A stretch of DNA of 64,000 nucleotides from Syncephalastrum monosporum B8922 (GCA_000697355.1 JNEN01001209.1:40084-104083), one strand, 5' to 3'; positions 35,722 to 48,317 are shown, counted from the first letter of the stretch. Notes: generated from the sequence alone by a model not told the origin. A program made the numbers and translations.

Positions 35722-38187
35722 ATGAACTGGCGCACTCCGATGCCATTCCGCCCACGCTTCGCTGCACAGCCTGCCGTGCCGATCGGTCTGATTACTCGCA
35801 GCGTCTGGCTTAGCGCGCGTCGTAATGGTCTTTTCTTCGACACGCTTCCATTCTCGCGGGGTCTGTCGAAACGGCACCTGTACGGCCAGGCACAGCGCTT
35901 CCGTGACCCACGCCGTCTCCACCAGCTGCAACAGGAAGCAGACGCGGCACCACACAACCCCAGGGCCCAAGCCGCCCTGTACCAGGTACACGCCCAAAGC
36001 GCAAGTCTATGTATGGCACGGCTGCTGACCCCCGCCATGCCTTGTTCTATTGGTCTGGCCATAGGAACTGCGTCATGCAAGGCGGAATACAGACCTCGTC
36101 TCGCGCTTCGAGGAAGGCCGTTATGCTGCCGACGAGGAGTGCTATCGCCATTACGTCGCTGCTCTCGTCGAAACCGGCCAGCAAAATAAAGTGATACCCG
36201 ATCTCATGAAGCGGTTACAGCGCGAAGGAGGTTCGTTCCGCCCGGCTTCATTGTACACCTGAATGTCTTCTTCTCCGTTCTCATCGCTCCTTAGGAAAAG
36301 GAGATCTCGCCGAAGCACTAGCCGGCGCACGGAAACTCGGCGAACCCGGCGCAGGAAGTACGCAAAAAGACCCTATTTATGTCATTGTCGAAGAAGGTAA
36401 TTATCACCCCGCCCCGCGTCATTGGTTGGCTCGAGCGCAAGGAATCCATGCAAGACTCATTATACATACATACGTGATACCCGATGACAGCACGCGGCTA
36501 CATTCTATGGCGTGTCTTGCGCTGGATCGGTGTCACCTTCACTTATGCCTTCTGTCTCCTCACCATCCTTTCTCTCGCGCTCGAGAATTCCGGCTTGCTC
36601 AAAACGACCACGACGCCCCAAACCGAGTATGAGCCATCCTCGCAGCAGGTCGTCAAATTCAGCGACGTGCAGGGCTGCGACGAAGCCAAACAAGAGCTTG
36701 AAGAACTGGTCCAGTTCCTCAAGGATCCGCATCGATTCACCGAGCTGGGTGGCAAGCTCCCCAAAGGCGTCTTGTTGACCGGTCCGCCTGGTACGGGCAA
36801 GACCTTACTCGCTCGTGCCGTCGCCGGCGAGGCGGGTGTGCCCTTCTTTTTCATGAGCGGAAGTGAGTTCGATGAAATGTACGTCGGTGTCGGTGCACGG
36901 CGCGTGCGTGATCTCTTTGGTAAGTGGCTAGCATCCCTCACTTTCACTGACAGTCGCAAGACGATGCTTTTCCCGGGGCTGACTGACTTCGTTTGTTTGA
37001 CAGCCGCCGCCCGACGAAAGGCGCCCAGCATCGTGTTTATTGACGAGCTCGACGCCATTGGTTCCAAGCGTAACCCCAAAGATTCGACCTACATGAAGCA
37101 GACCCTCAACCAGCTCCTCGTCGACCTCGATGGCTTTTCCCAGTCCGAGGGCGTCATCTTCATCGCCGCTACCAACTTCCCCGAGCTGCTCGACAAGGCG
37201 CTCGTCCGCCCGGGCCGCTTTGATCGTATGGTGAACGTGCCCCTGCCGGACGTGCGCGGCCGCATGCAGATCCTCAAGCATCACATGAAGAGCGTCATGA
37301 TGGCCCCAGACGTGGACGTGTCCGTCATTGCACGTGGCACGCCTGGATTCAGCGGCGCCGAGCTCGCCAATCTCATCAATCTCGCCGCTATCCAGGCCAG
37401 CCGCGAGAGCGTACGCGAAGTCGATATGCGCCACCTTGAATTTGCCAAGGACAAAATCATCATGGGCGCCGAGCGACGCAGCGCCGTCATTACCGACGCC
37501 AGCAAAAAGCTCACGGCGTACCACGAAGGCGGCCACGCCCTCGTCGCGTACTATACGCCCGGGGCCATGCCTCTTCACAAGGCCACCATCATGCCCCGCG
37601 GTCGTGCGCTTGGCATGACCGTGCAGCTGCCCGAGATGGACAAGGTAAAAAAAAAAAAGCAGCATAGACCCGGGGAAAAACGAAGATTTGACTAACAGGT
37701 AGGGGCTAACAGGACTCCTTTACACGGCGCGAGTTCCTTGCCCAGCTGGACATCTGTCTTGGAGGTCGTATCGCAGAAGAGCTTATCTTTGGACCAGAAA
37801 ACGTCACCAGCGGCGCCCACAGCGATATCGTCAAGGCCACCGAGGTGGCGAAGCGCATGGTCCGCCATTATGGCATGAGCGACAAGGTCGGCCCAGTTGA
37901 GTATGACGACGAGGACATGCTTCAACTCAGCACAGAAACAAAGCAGCTTATTGAGAGCGAGATCAAACATTTTGTCACCGTAAGTAATAAAAGAACAGCC
38001 GTGGGGGACAGTATCAAGGCTCATGTCTTTTATGTTTCTCATACAGAAAGCGGAAGGACGTGCACGCGATATCTTGACGAGCCACACGGAGGAGCTCCAT
38101 CGTCTCGCCCAGGCATTGATAGAGTACGAAACATTATCACAACAAGAAATCATCGACGTCATCCAAGGCAAACCCATCCGACGGTGA
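35722..38187 (+). CDS. YME1: Mitochondrial i-AAA protease (Yme1/YME1L)
   Basis: ATP-dependent zinc metalloprotease of the inner mitochondrial membrane, active on the intermembrane-space side; it degrades unfolded and short-lived membrane proteins. Seven exons, 35722-35985, 36065-36230, 36295-36396, 36491-36919, 37004-37644, 37713-37979 and 38047-38187, join in phase to 669 aa. An Arg-rich presequence is followed by a TM helix at ~180-208. AAA module: Walker A GPPGTGKT (275-282), Walker B IVFIDE (330-335), second region of homology RPGRFDR (389-395). Protease: HEGGH (494-498) with a distal Asp near 572. A single transmembrane span and the N-terminal helical domain favour Yme1 over m-AAA proteins, which have two spans. 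Intron 4 (84 bp) has no in-frame stop. Confidence 0.95.
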
Positions 38188-38813
38188 ATTCACCTTTCCT
38201 ATACCTCTATTTGTCCGTAGCTGTCTTTATATAATATCACAGAACATCGACATTGTGTGCATACTTCAATCTATGTCATGCCCTTTTTTTTTTCAAGCAA
38301 GCCAACTGTGTGGCTTTTTAGTTTTGCTGCGGAACACAGAGACTTTTTATGCACGTGGACGTGTGTCGTCTTCCTTCTTTCTTTTTCCTTTCTGCCTTTC
38401 TTTTTCTCTTCCCTTCTTTCTCACTTCTTTTTGTTTCCCGTATGCATATGAATATGTATGTGAGAGTAAAAGTAGTAGTGGTCTTACTGATTCATACCCA
38501 CTTCCTAATCCTCGTTGTGCTACCATCAAATGTATTGTGTATATGTAGGTTGTACATTACAGGCTGTAGGCTTGTACATTAATGCTTGCTGCGCATCAAA
38601 ATAAAATCCACCGGTCGGTTACGGCGCGCCTATAGCCTGAAAAGCCGCGGTATGGGTGCATTTGGTCGTCCAAAGAAGTAATATCAAGACATCACCTGCG
38701 AGGGTCTCAGCTCACAATGCGGGACTATCAACGACAGGCTAGAGTGACCGGGTGCGCCTGAAACTAGGACTACGACCACCTCCCAACCCGTCATTTGCAG
38801 CACACTGTCAATC
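38188..38813. other. Intergenic region
   Basis: About 630 bp, T/C-rich at 38360-38440. No gene seen. Confidence 0.6.
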
Positions 38814-40143
38814 ATGGCGGTGCGATATCAAGCTTTGGAGCTGTATAACGTCGAAGGGACAAGGTATACGATCAAAATCGATGACGTACTTGACAAGGAC
38901 CTGTATCCTGCTATTTTGCGCGAGGGACGCGGCATTCTTTCCTTGGAAACTGTCTTCTCCAGCATGACACCGACTTCTCCTGGGGCGCTTCATCGGAGCA
39001 GGTAAGGCGAAGAAAAGAAGCAGAATTCGGACGAAGGTGATATTAATGAATACTGATCGGTGGGGTTTAGATAAACGACCTTCCTTGCGTCTTCCGCTGC
39101 CCACAAGGGACAGGGGATTTTCCATCCTGCGACATGCGAAACCGGTAGGGGGAAAAGAGGAATGCTGAAAGCATTTACGCCGCAAAAGCTCAGCCCTGAC
39201 ACGGACACGGAGCTATTTAAGCATAACGGCACACGCTTCTTGAAGGTCTAACCAAGCGACAAGGAGCTGTGCGGGATCAGAGACTGAGGAAACAGAAGAG
39301 GCGGCCAGGCAACATTGGAGAAAGTGGAAAAATCCTGACCACGGATGACTGGTCTGGTCAGGTCGTGCACGAAGGATGTCTGGCGACGACTGACGACAGT
39401 CACCCGCGTAATTTCGCGAACCCAGTTCTATTGGGACCAAGTATTTGACGCTCGAAACATTAGCTTTGTGAGGTCCGTTGGCATCTGTCCAGATGATATG
39501 GCTGCTCACTTGACCGGGGCCCAACAACAAGCTCTGGACACCTTTTGATGCCTGTTGACTTCCGGCCAGGCACAGAGAGGATGAGCCGTTGATTATCCAG
39601 CTGTACGAGACAGCTATGCGGATCGTGGGTGACGCCGCGGCTCATGACCAGCCGAAGAGACCAAGCTCTCCGCCCTGGAAACCATCTGCGCCACGCTCGA
39701 TGAATAGTTTTGCAAGATTTCGAGCGCGGTGGCCTCAGACCCCGCCACCGCCCTCAAGTACGCGGAGTGAATACTGTGCCCGTTTAAAGCGGAAGTACCA
39801 GGCGATGTCGAGCGGCAATGGGTAATATTTGGAAGAAACTTATGATTTGAGAGAGCATATCCCTTCTGATGAATTTTTTTTCTTTGGCAGGGTCACACCT
39901 TTGGAGACTCCAGAGGAGGAGGTGGAAACGACCTACCTGGACCACAAGTCGCCCGACGCTGCCGTCATGAGCGCCGAATACCTGGCGTTCATCCAGGCGT
40001 TCAAGGCAAACCGGGAAGGCCGCATGAGTTGGGCGGTATGTTTCGACTCCGGATCTGCAGAAGGACGCTTTCAGTGCTATGCCAACAGCGTCAGCCTGAA
40101 AAACAGCTACAACAAAATCACGAAAAAACGCCCACAAGCATAG
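38814..40143 (+). pseudogene. Decayed gene of unknown family
   Basis: Several coding-like segments lie in order on the plus strand but cannot be joined into one open product. The first is a clean frame from ATG 38814 to a good donor at 39002 (AG|GTAAGG). A second, with KRGMLKAFTPQKLSPDTDTE, follows a possible acceptor near 39149. Later segments include DDMAAHLTGAQQQALDTF, DEPLIIQLYETAMRI and EETKLSALETICATLDE, then a terminal segment ending at 40143 with MSWAVCFDSGSAEGRFQCY. They are interrupted by frame shifts and by stops at 39556-39558, 39705-39707 and 39768-39770. GC content is gene-like throughout. I read this as a pseudogene rather than an intron-rich gene, because a stop sits inside otherwise good coding sequence. 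The family is not recognised. Confidence 0.5.
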
Positions 40144-40712
40144 GCTTGTAGTTAGCGTCATATGCTGTACATATCACATTTATATATACCCATTACAGTA
40201 GCCGCGCGGATAGGTTATACGCTCTGGGGATCAAAGGAAACTTCTGAGCGAGCCCCCGTAGGCTAGCTATTATGTACATGTCCTAGTAGATACTGGAATA
40301 AATTCTACATACAGATTCTAACAGTAACATCTATCATGGTTATTTCGTCATCTATTCGAGCTTAGATAGAGGCTAGTAATTGGCATTATCACAAAAGCGA
40401 GTTTACAGTTTGAATATTCAAGATGATCAAGGCACATTCATAGCGGGTACCTAATGTCTACTTCGGAGCACACTAACTTTCTCTGTTGGGCAGATCTATA
40501 GAACAAAACGAAATAAGCAGGGCAATTTGTGAATTTGGTCCCGCACAAAGATTTGTATCGTGGCAACCAATGAAATTCAAGAGCGCATTGAAGCTATCTT
40601 CCTCATTCAAAAAGGTCTCCTTGGCAGTCAGTCATTCGTGCAGCGAGCCCCATCTCTTCTATTGACAACAAGTGCACCTTCCATACACCACCCAAGCGAG
40701 CATCGTCTCAAC
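40144..40712. other. Intergenic region
   Basis: About 570 bp, AT-rich. An open frame runs into the SGF73 start from 40560 in the same phase, but it has no support as coding. Confidence 0.55.
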
Positions 40713-42616
40713 ATGACATCTTCGAATGGGCCCAGTAAAAAGCATGGTAACACAGCTATAGTGAATGCTCCACCATTTCCTCATGAAACAAAAAAAAAAA
40801 AGAACACTTGACCGAAGAACAGCAGACGATTCTGCGTGAGAAGGGAGCAGAGATCGACCGGCTTCAGCAGGGTAAGGAATGTAAACAAGCATGCGGTCAG
40901 GCTGCTAAAGGAGCGACGGCCTTGTAGATATCACTGCTTTGTCAAAGCCGCTTACAGCAAGCGATGCGGGCCAGCAGTGGTCAAAGCATGTCACACCAGG
41001 AACACTTTCTGTCTTTCAAGACGCTGCAAGCTGGGAAAAGGTCAAGGACGATAAGCGCATCCATAAGCCCAATGGGAAAAGCTTTCAGGATGTGTCCTCG
41101 TGGAAGAAAATTCGTGATATGCTCGACTCTTCTGAAGGTGAAGGTAATTTTTCTGTCGTCCCAGATAGAAGCTTTAATGAGCCTCGCTCACTGAAAGATA
41201 CACCTACAGACCTCAGTAGCCTATCCGAAAGCGAGCTGTCACCGATCGTCACCAAGTTTGACCTCAAAGATAGAAAAACTTTCGGCACACTGCCCATGGA
41301 AGAAGATCAAGTGATTGTCAACTGCAAGCAATGCACCCGTCCCATTCACGCTAGCAGCTTTCAAAAGCATCTCGAAACATGTGGCAAAGGCAGCAAGAAG
41401 CCACGCGCACAGGTTGACAATGCTGAGACCAGCAAGATCTCCACCAAAGGCTTCTTCACCGACGACGAGGACGATGAAGACGACGAGGACGACGATGCGG
41501 ACGACGAGGACCCGATTGCGCTTCGACGCCAAAACACATCCACTCATAAGAAGAAAAAACGGGCCGAGACAGAAGGTAACGTGTTCTGCCTGCATGCTCG
41601 TATGCGTGCTTCAACTTACCATCGTACGATAGAGTCCGTCGATCTCAGCAGCCTACCGACAAAGCGGCCGCCTTCCACGAACAGCGAGAAACCCGAGAAG
41701 AAAAAGACGAAAAAGGAAAAGCAAAAAGCCAAGGCTACACCGAAGCAGAAAGCGCCTCTCGATCTGGATAAGCAGTGCGGCGTGATCCAGGGCCCCAATA
41801 ATACCCCGTGCACTCGGTCTCTGACGTGCAAAAGCCATTCCATGGGAGCCAAGCGCGCTGTTGCTGGCCGTTCTCAGCCGTACGACGTCCTCTTATCCGC
41901 TTATCAGAAGAAAGCAATTGGTCGACCTCAGAGTAAGTCTTTTTTTTTTTCCCATCATGAGTGTCAGATTAGATGATATTCATCTCCTGCTACATATAGC
42001 GACCGGATCGGACAAAAAAGGCACCGCTACGCAAGCAGCGAAAAGTACAACCAAAACCGTCAAAAAGTTCTCGGCTACGCCAACCGAGCCACAGACATCT
42101 ACCGAGGAACAGTTTGTCAATTCGGATGAGGAAGTGGAAAATGTGATGCACGCCCTCAAGTCAAAGTACACTGCGCCTCTCGCCGAGAGGCCCTTCTATT
42201 TCGTGAAGCGGCGGCGGCAATGCTTCCGCCTCCGCGACGTTCTCCTGGATACCATCACCCCGAAGTCGGCTTTCGAAAACCAGAGCATGTCCAGCATGAT
42301 GAGCTCAGGCTATGAAAACCATACCAACCACACGAATACTCCCTCTCCATCCTCGTTTCCTCCTCATTTGCAGCAGCAGCGCATGTCACAGCTCGGCTAT
42401 CAACAACAGCAGCAGCAACAACCACAACAAAATATGATGAACGGTAGCCCAGCCACATCTCCCTCGATTCAAATGAATCAGTTGCAGCAACAGCAACAGC
42501 AGCAACAGCAGAAGCAGGGTCTATCAGGCATGATTGGCTTCTCTGGCTCGATGGACTCAAACATGTACTCGGCCGTGGCCAATGGGCGTAGTCCGGTCGG
42601 CTACCCTATCCGCTAG
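40713..42616 (+). CDS. SGF73: SAGA subunit Sgf73 (ataxin-7/SCA7 family)
   Basis: Anchors the deubiquitinase module to the SAGA histone acetyltransferase complex. Five exons, 40713-40746, 40803-40871, 40928-41575, 41633-41932 and 42000-42616, join in phase to 555 aa. A first zinc-binding motif, CKQC...HLETC (residues 167-186), matches the Sgf73 N-terminal finger. An acidic run of Asp/Glu follows near 215-235. The SCA7 domain at ~296-345 is diagnostic: [20 protein letters not shown], then [19 protein letters not shown]. The C-terminal third is Ser/Asn/Gln rich with two poly-Gln runs encoded by 42403-42430 and 42482-42515. A possible AATAAA lies at 42664-42669. The two small N-terminal exons are supported by phase and by the helix [15 protein letters not shown]. 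Confidence 0.92.
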
Positions 42617-44870
42617 TCTACTATACACCTGTCACCTGCAACATGTGTAGTATATCGAAGCAGAATAAAACCTTGTAAATGTTGTGCATATATATCCGTG
42701 ACCACGAGGTGTTCTATCAGCTGAAGGGAGTAATCCACGAAGAACAGGAACATTACAAGAGCGGCACGTGATCGGGGAGATGCACTTTGGATGACATGAG
42801 CGGTATTTATCAAGTCAATGCGGCGCTCGGTTAATAATCGTGATCAATTTCGAGGAAGTCGAGGAAGTAGGAGCAGATGGATTCGTGTGCTTACTCTGTC
42901 GATTTTATTACATTAGGACGTATAGGTGATACCACCTTGAGGACTTAATTGGCTGTAGGTGACCCAAGCGTGCTACGGTATGATTCTCAAAAAGGCAAGC
43001 TTCGAATGTCTGGTCGCTTCAGCGCAGCATATGTTGTCACATTACCATGGATTTCTCACCGTTATCTGGAGTGGGTCATCGTGTAAACTTGGGAATGCTT
43101 TTGCTCGGGATAGTGTCTTCCAGCCAATGAAAGCGTAAGAAAAAATCATTTGAATATGACACCGCGTGTACATCGATTGAAATTAAAGGGAAATCTTTAA
43201 TGCAAGGAAAAACTATCGGCAAGGTGCAAATGTGCTTCTTTCTAGACATTGGCTTATGCTTCTGTCATATTTGCTAAAGACGTTGTGCGAGTGTGCCACA
43301 CAAGTCAGCTGCAGGCATGAAGAACTGCACAACCGTCCGTATATTTCTTTACTTAAAAGGCAAGTCACAGGCAAAGTAAAAATCCACTTTCATAATCCGG
43401 TGTTCGGTTTTTTGAGTTCCTCATTATCTAACTCAGCCACCTTTTTCTGTCAACTTTGTGGCGCCGTTTGCTCGGTCTTTTTTTCGGCGCATTCTGCACG
43501 AATTGAGTGGTTTTCAGGATTTTCATGATTACAAACAGTGTTTTATAGATTTACAAATCATTTACTACCATACATCAGCTATATTTTTGCTCACTAGTAA
43601 GCGCAGAAGTACTCAAGTTATAATTGGTTGAGAAAGACGTCCAAGTCACATGTTCATGCAAACTTTACCATAAGCTTGGGTAAATTACCAGTAGTCATAC
43701 ATGGGTCCGCCCTAACATGGTTACGGCCGATCAAATGGACGAGAGCCTACAAAGACTGCCGCTCATAAATAAAAAGAAGAGGGGGTTTGATATAGGTGGC
43801 ATGCAAACCTACTTTAGAAATCAGATGGGGAAGAGTCTTCGAAAATTGTAGAAGGATTCCATGTGACAAAAGGGGTAATAGGCAGAGGAAAGGTCTTGTG
43901 ATACGCGTCTTGTTCATGCCACTTAAAGCGGCCCTGAGGGAGCCAGCAACCCAAGACGAGGAGAATGGAGATTTGGTTTAGAATGCGCAGATGAAAAGGT
44001 CCTTTTTTCCCACGTTATGGAAGGTCTGTCATTGGTCCGAGATAAAGAATAATTTGGGTTGTATGTCAAATAGGGTAGCAGATTTTTTCCTTAGATTAGA
44101 GGGCAGATAATAATGCCATGTATCATCATAATGTGGTGCGACATGATCATGACAAAAGGGAAGATTGCTCTCCATACAGCCGCACGATCGGCTGAATCTC
44201 TGAATCTTGTGAACAAGATTTCAGATTGGGTCAAGATCCGGTCATCCGGGGTCTTGTTATTTACACTGTAAATGACAAGGTTTAACCAAATCGAGTAGTG
44301 TAAAGTACAAGATTGACACATGCTGATACCAGATTCTTACACCGACCGCCGGTGCCTCGGCCGATAATGCCTTCCACCAATAACACACTGAACTGATAAG
44401 ATTGCCCCAAGATCCTCGAGAGACGGTTTTACATGGAAAACCTATTGAAATACGCATAGTGGAAGAAAAAAACACCGCTGAATCGTCCTAAAAATGACTT
44501 TGCTGCCGTGTTTGGCCCGGATCTCGGCCCAGTGATGGGATTGCGCTGAAAGCCGAATGTAAATGACAACTGTTTTTTACATGTCACACATGTATTTTAC
44601 ACACATCGGACTGATCCATCCCTTTTCTCATCCGGTTCCCCGTCTTTTGCTTGTTCTTCTTGTCCCTTTTTCTCTTCTCCAACCTCTTTCTCTGTTTCTT
44701 TCGCATCAGCTCTACTCACACAACGCAGGCACATCATTTACAACCCAACACTTTATTTTTCCATTGCCAGCGTGAACGAAATAACGTTACTCACCATACG
44801 CTCCCGACCCTCTTGTAAATAATTTCTATATGCAATCTCCATCGACAGAGTAAGAAAAAAAAAGACAGAA
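42617..44870. other. Long intergenic region
   Basis: About 2.25 kb, AT-rich. The 98-aa frame at 43232-43528 and the 76-aa frame at 44091-44321 (-) lack motifs. A CT-rich promoter-like tract lies at 44615-44705. No gene supported. Confidence 0.55.
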
Positions 44871-46286
44871 ATGCCTTGGCAACCCAAAATATTCATCCAT
44901 TTGTTGTTTAGGACACACAGAACTGCTTGCTCTGCTCGACCCATTCTTCCACCCATCTCTAGTATAGACCCTGCCGCACAGCATGCACCTCACGCACGTC
45001 CTCCCCGCACGAGCTTCGATGCACACTACCCTCCTTTCCCCGGTATGTCGCTCCCGTCGCCGCCTACGTTAAGCAGCAAAACGGAGGAACGCCTCAGCCC
45101 AAATCAACTGCATCAACAACTCTTGCCACCCATCGCCCAACAACAGCGGTCTCCGCCCCACACATCTCCCGTGCCACAACACTACCCGTACCCTGCCTAT
45201 CCTAAGCAACAACAACAGCAGCCGGTGTGGTCATCGTCGTGGCAAACCAAAACGACCCCTTCCCCTCCACTGCTGCCCCAACACGGCCGCCAAATTCATC
45301 CGCGCCAAGGTCACCTGCAAGCTTCGGTGCGGAAAAGTATCTTACAGGACATTGACCAGGTCAGTTTGTCAGTCAGCGGTTCACTTTTAAACAGAAAGCT
45401 AACCTCACATGATGTCCCTAGATTGTCAATAACTGTTCTGGGATGCGTGATACGATGGTCGACCAACAGCATCATGTCTCTCTCGCACCGGATGATGCCA
45501 TGCTATTCTTGTTGTGGCAGAATCAGCAGCAGAAACAGCCTTGGCTGGACGATATGATCACCCGCGCCAATGAGGTCTTGAATGCTCTGCTGCGGCTGCA
45601 GAAACACCAGCTGGCTGCTCAAGAAGAGCACCGCCGTGCTTACTATTATGGCACCACCAACTCCTCAATCGCGTCCCTCTATGTAAGTACAAACAAACAA
45701 AAACATAAGCACCGCTCATCGTTACTAACTCCCAACTTTTTTTTTATATAGAACAAACGTTATCACGACGGACCCATGGAAGAAGACGAAGCCGAGGACA
45801 ATGACGATACCATGAGCTCCCTACGCCGCCTGCGACAGCGCAAGCGACGGAAGCGTACCGTCTTCCAAGGACGCTGTCACTCTTGCAACATTTCAGAAAC
45901 ACCCGAGTGGCGCCGGGGTCCCGACGGTGCCCGAACCCTTTGTAACGCATGCGGTCTACGTAAGTTATCGCAAAGTTTTTTTATTTTGAGAAAAAAAAAG
46001 TCTCACCCTTAAACGCGTTATTTATCATCACTTAGACTACGCCAAACTGGAGCGCAAGCGAGCCGCCGAGAAAAAGCAACAAGACCATGATAAAGACAGA
46101 CAAGACGAAGCCGATTCTTCTGCTTCTACAGCGGCCCCACTCACCGACAACGATGACGATGACGAACATAACAGATCTTTCGATGCCTCCCTCTCTCCTT
46201 CTTCTCCAATCACCGCTTCTTCCCCTTCTATGCCCATGACTACTACAACTTCCTTTACAGAAGAGGATGACACGACCTCTACTTAA
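44871..46286 (+). CDS. GATA-type zinc-finger transcription factor
   Basis: Four exons, 44871-45359, 45422-45682, 45752-45959 and 46036-46286, join in phase to 402 aa. One GATA finger: C292-x2-C295-x18-C314-x2-C317, with [20 protein letters not shown] followed by [11 protein letters not shown] basic run KRRKR precedes it and serves as a likely nuclear signal. The x18 loop is the form found in some fungal and plant GATA factors (animal factors use x17). The N-terminus is Pro/Gln/His rich. The middle exon encodes a helical region ([20 protein letters not shown]). The last intron lies inside the finger, just after CGL. The start is uncertain: the first 30-60 residues may be leader, and [11 protein letters not shown] at 45043 is an alternative start. 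Confidence 0.9.
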
Positions 46287-46361
46287 TGCCATTTGTATAT
46301 TCCCCCCATCCCTTTTAATGAAGTTTGATTTATATATTGCAGTTTTACATATATCTACTGC

Positions 46362-48011
46362 TCATTGGTAAACCTTGCTTTTATCCTCGTGAGAGATAGA
46401 TGTGCGATACAGGAAACCGTCGACGATACTAGCGACGGTGAATATACCGCCGATGATCGCGCAGAGCCCTGTCAGAAAACTAGCCAACGGAGGCTTGGTC
46501 TCGGTATAGATAATCAGACTTGGTGCAAAATCAGTCGTGAAAAAGACACCTAGCCAGGGTGAGTTTAGCCGCGTACGTGCGCGGTGAGGGAGGGACAAAT
46601 GAGCACCAGTTAATTTTTTTTCTTTCGTCTTCTTTAATGCCTCATGACGTTACCTGGCAGACCACCGACCGGGTACTGTCGTAAATTACGCTCCTGGCGC
46701 GAGGTCGAATATTGGAAGGTTCGCAAACTCCTGCCATCCATAAAATTGAACTGCGTTGGTACGATCTTTAAAAAATATTGATACATCATGGCCGCTGTTC
46801 CCAAACAAATGAATGCCATCAGCCGGTTTTTCCTGCTTGATATTTTAATATGAGCTTACGATCAGCAGCACCCCAGCGGGTGTTATCCAGTGGATTGGTG
46901 AGCAAATCGGTTACTTCCTTTTGAGCGTCGCGATTGCCAAACCAAAGATAATGGATAGCATGGCGAAAATCGTGGTTAGTCGACAAGTAGGTGCGCACGT
47001 CATGCACGTGCTGGGAACCCTGTGAGACGGCGCGGCCCGGTGAAAAGTGAAAATTGCCATGCACACGGGTCATCAACAGCTTGCCGTGGATATTGCATCC
47101 TTCTTGCGCTTGGGTTGCCACTTTCTCAAGTAGTCCTTCTCGGCGGCACCTAGTGTCCATAAGAAAAAAGATGATTTAGCGTGAAAAACCACTGTTTTCG
47201 ATTGGACTTTACTGTTCTATTTCATCCTCTTTGACAATCCATCCCATGTCCGCATATGCCTTGCGCACATCGTCGCAGGTGTTGCAACACTCCCCGCCAT
47301 GTGGAGGCGTGGCACCATAGCAATCACCGCACTGCACATCCTTCTGTACCAAGTCCTCGCCTGGGCCGCTTAGTTCTATCAAGAGGTATTGGATGGAGAA
47401 CAGAAAGTCATGTACAATATACTTGTTGAATTGTACCTTCTGCTTTGGCGCGGTCAATCTGATTTCCATCTGCGTCCAAGCGTACCTTGTAAACGTCATG
47501 CTCGAGGTCCATGATGACCTGACCTCCTTCGTCCATGATATCGAGACCCAGCACTATCCATACAATGTCCCTCCTTTGTCAATCATACCCAAAATGGGAA
47601 GTGGGCAACTTACAGTAGCATGGCATGGCAGGAAATGTGATATTAAAGGAGATGGGCAGTTTGTCCTACAATAAAAATAAAGACGCGTGTGTCATGCTCT
47701 TTATACCCCTAAACATTTTTTATAAGAAAGGCATACTGTCTTGCCACCATCGACGACAATTTCTGGTTCCATAACGGGTGTCACATAGCGTATGGTTTCA
47801 TGAATGACGAGCATCAAGATGACGATCGCGCTCACAATGGTCACTGTGTGAAATAAAGCAAGAATGAGTTTATGAGCTAGACACGCGTCACTCCAATCGA
47901 GAACAGACCTAATCCTCCCGTGGGACTCTGCACGCGGAACTCATCTAAAATCTTGTTCTGTGCGTAAGCGTCCAGTCGACGGAACTTTTGTAACAAACGG
48001 GTGGGCGGCAT
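46362..48011 (-). CDS. ERV46: ER vesicle protein Erv46 (ERGIC3 family)
   Basis: Membrane cargo receptor of COPII/COPI vesicles; it cycles between ER and Golgi with Erv41. Eight exons on the minus strand, 48011-47909, 47843-47737, 47665-47614, 47553-47437, 47375-47213, 47149-46860, 46794-46654 and 46549-46362, join in phase to 386 aa. Motifs in order: LQKFRRLDAYAQNK at the N-terminus, TM1 (TIVSAIVILMLVI), FNITFPAMPCYLL, the lumenal CGDCYGATPPHGGECCNTCD with paired cysteines, GCNIHGKL, GNFHFSPG, MYQYFLKIVPT, LPGVFFTTDFAPS and TM2 (FLTGLCAIIGGIFTVASIVD). Homologues run about 380-415 aa. Its 3' end lies 75 bp from the convergent GATA gene, so the two transcripts may overlap. Confidence 0.95.
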
Positions 48012-48317
48012 AAAAGAGACAAGAAAGAAAAAAAAAGGAGAAGGCGAAAGACTTTGAGCACAAACAAGCAGGTTTCTCGTTCCTATAAGGCGTAGATGTA
48101 CCTATGCATGCAGGAACCTATTCCGACACTGACTCGCTGTCGGCTTACTTCCCAAGTGCATTTGATGTGTAATGATGGTGTAGTCATATCCTGTCTCGAG
48201 GTAATAGCAGTGGTATATATGCAGGTATGCTGCTGCATATCCTTTCTTATTCATTATACGCTTGAGATATAAAAAATGTAATTTACAAAGGAAAAGAGAT
48301 AGCCAAGACCAGCTTGA
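48012..48317. other. Short intergenic region, ERV46 promoter
   Basis: About 300 bp between the tetraspanin stop and the ERV46 start, both on the minus strand. No specific element is recognised. Confidence 0.55.

Noticed and set aside
36928..37665. 245-aa minus-strand frame over YME1
   Set aside because: Antisense shadow of the AAA exon.
36484..37695. YME1 as a 403-aa single open frame
   Set aside because: It reads through an 84-bp intron and stops in the next; Yme1 homologues lack the insert and need the exons on both sides.
43232..43528. 98-aa plus-strand frame
   Set aside because: Composition like surrounding intergenic DNA, no domain, no supporting introns.
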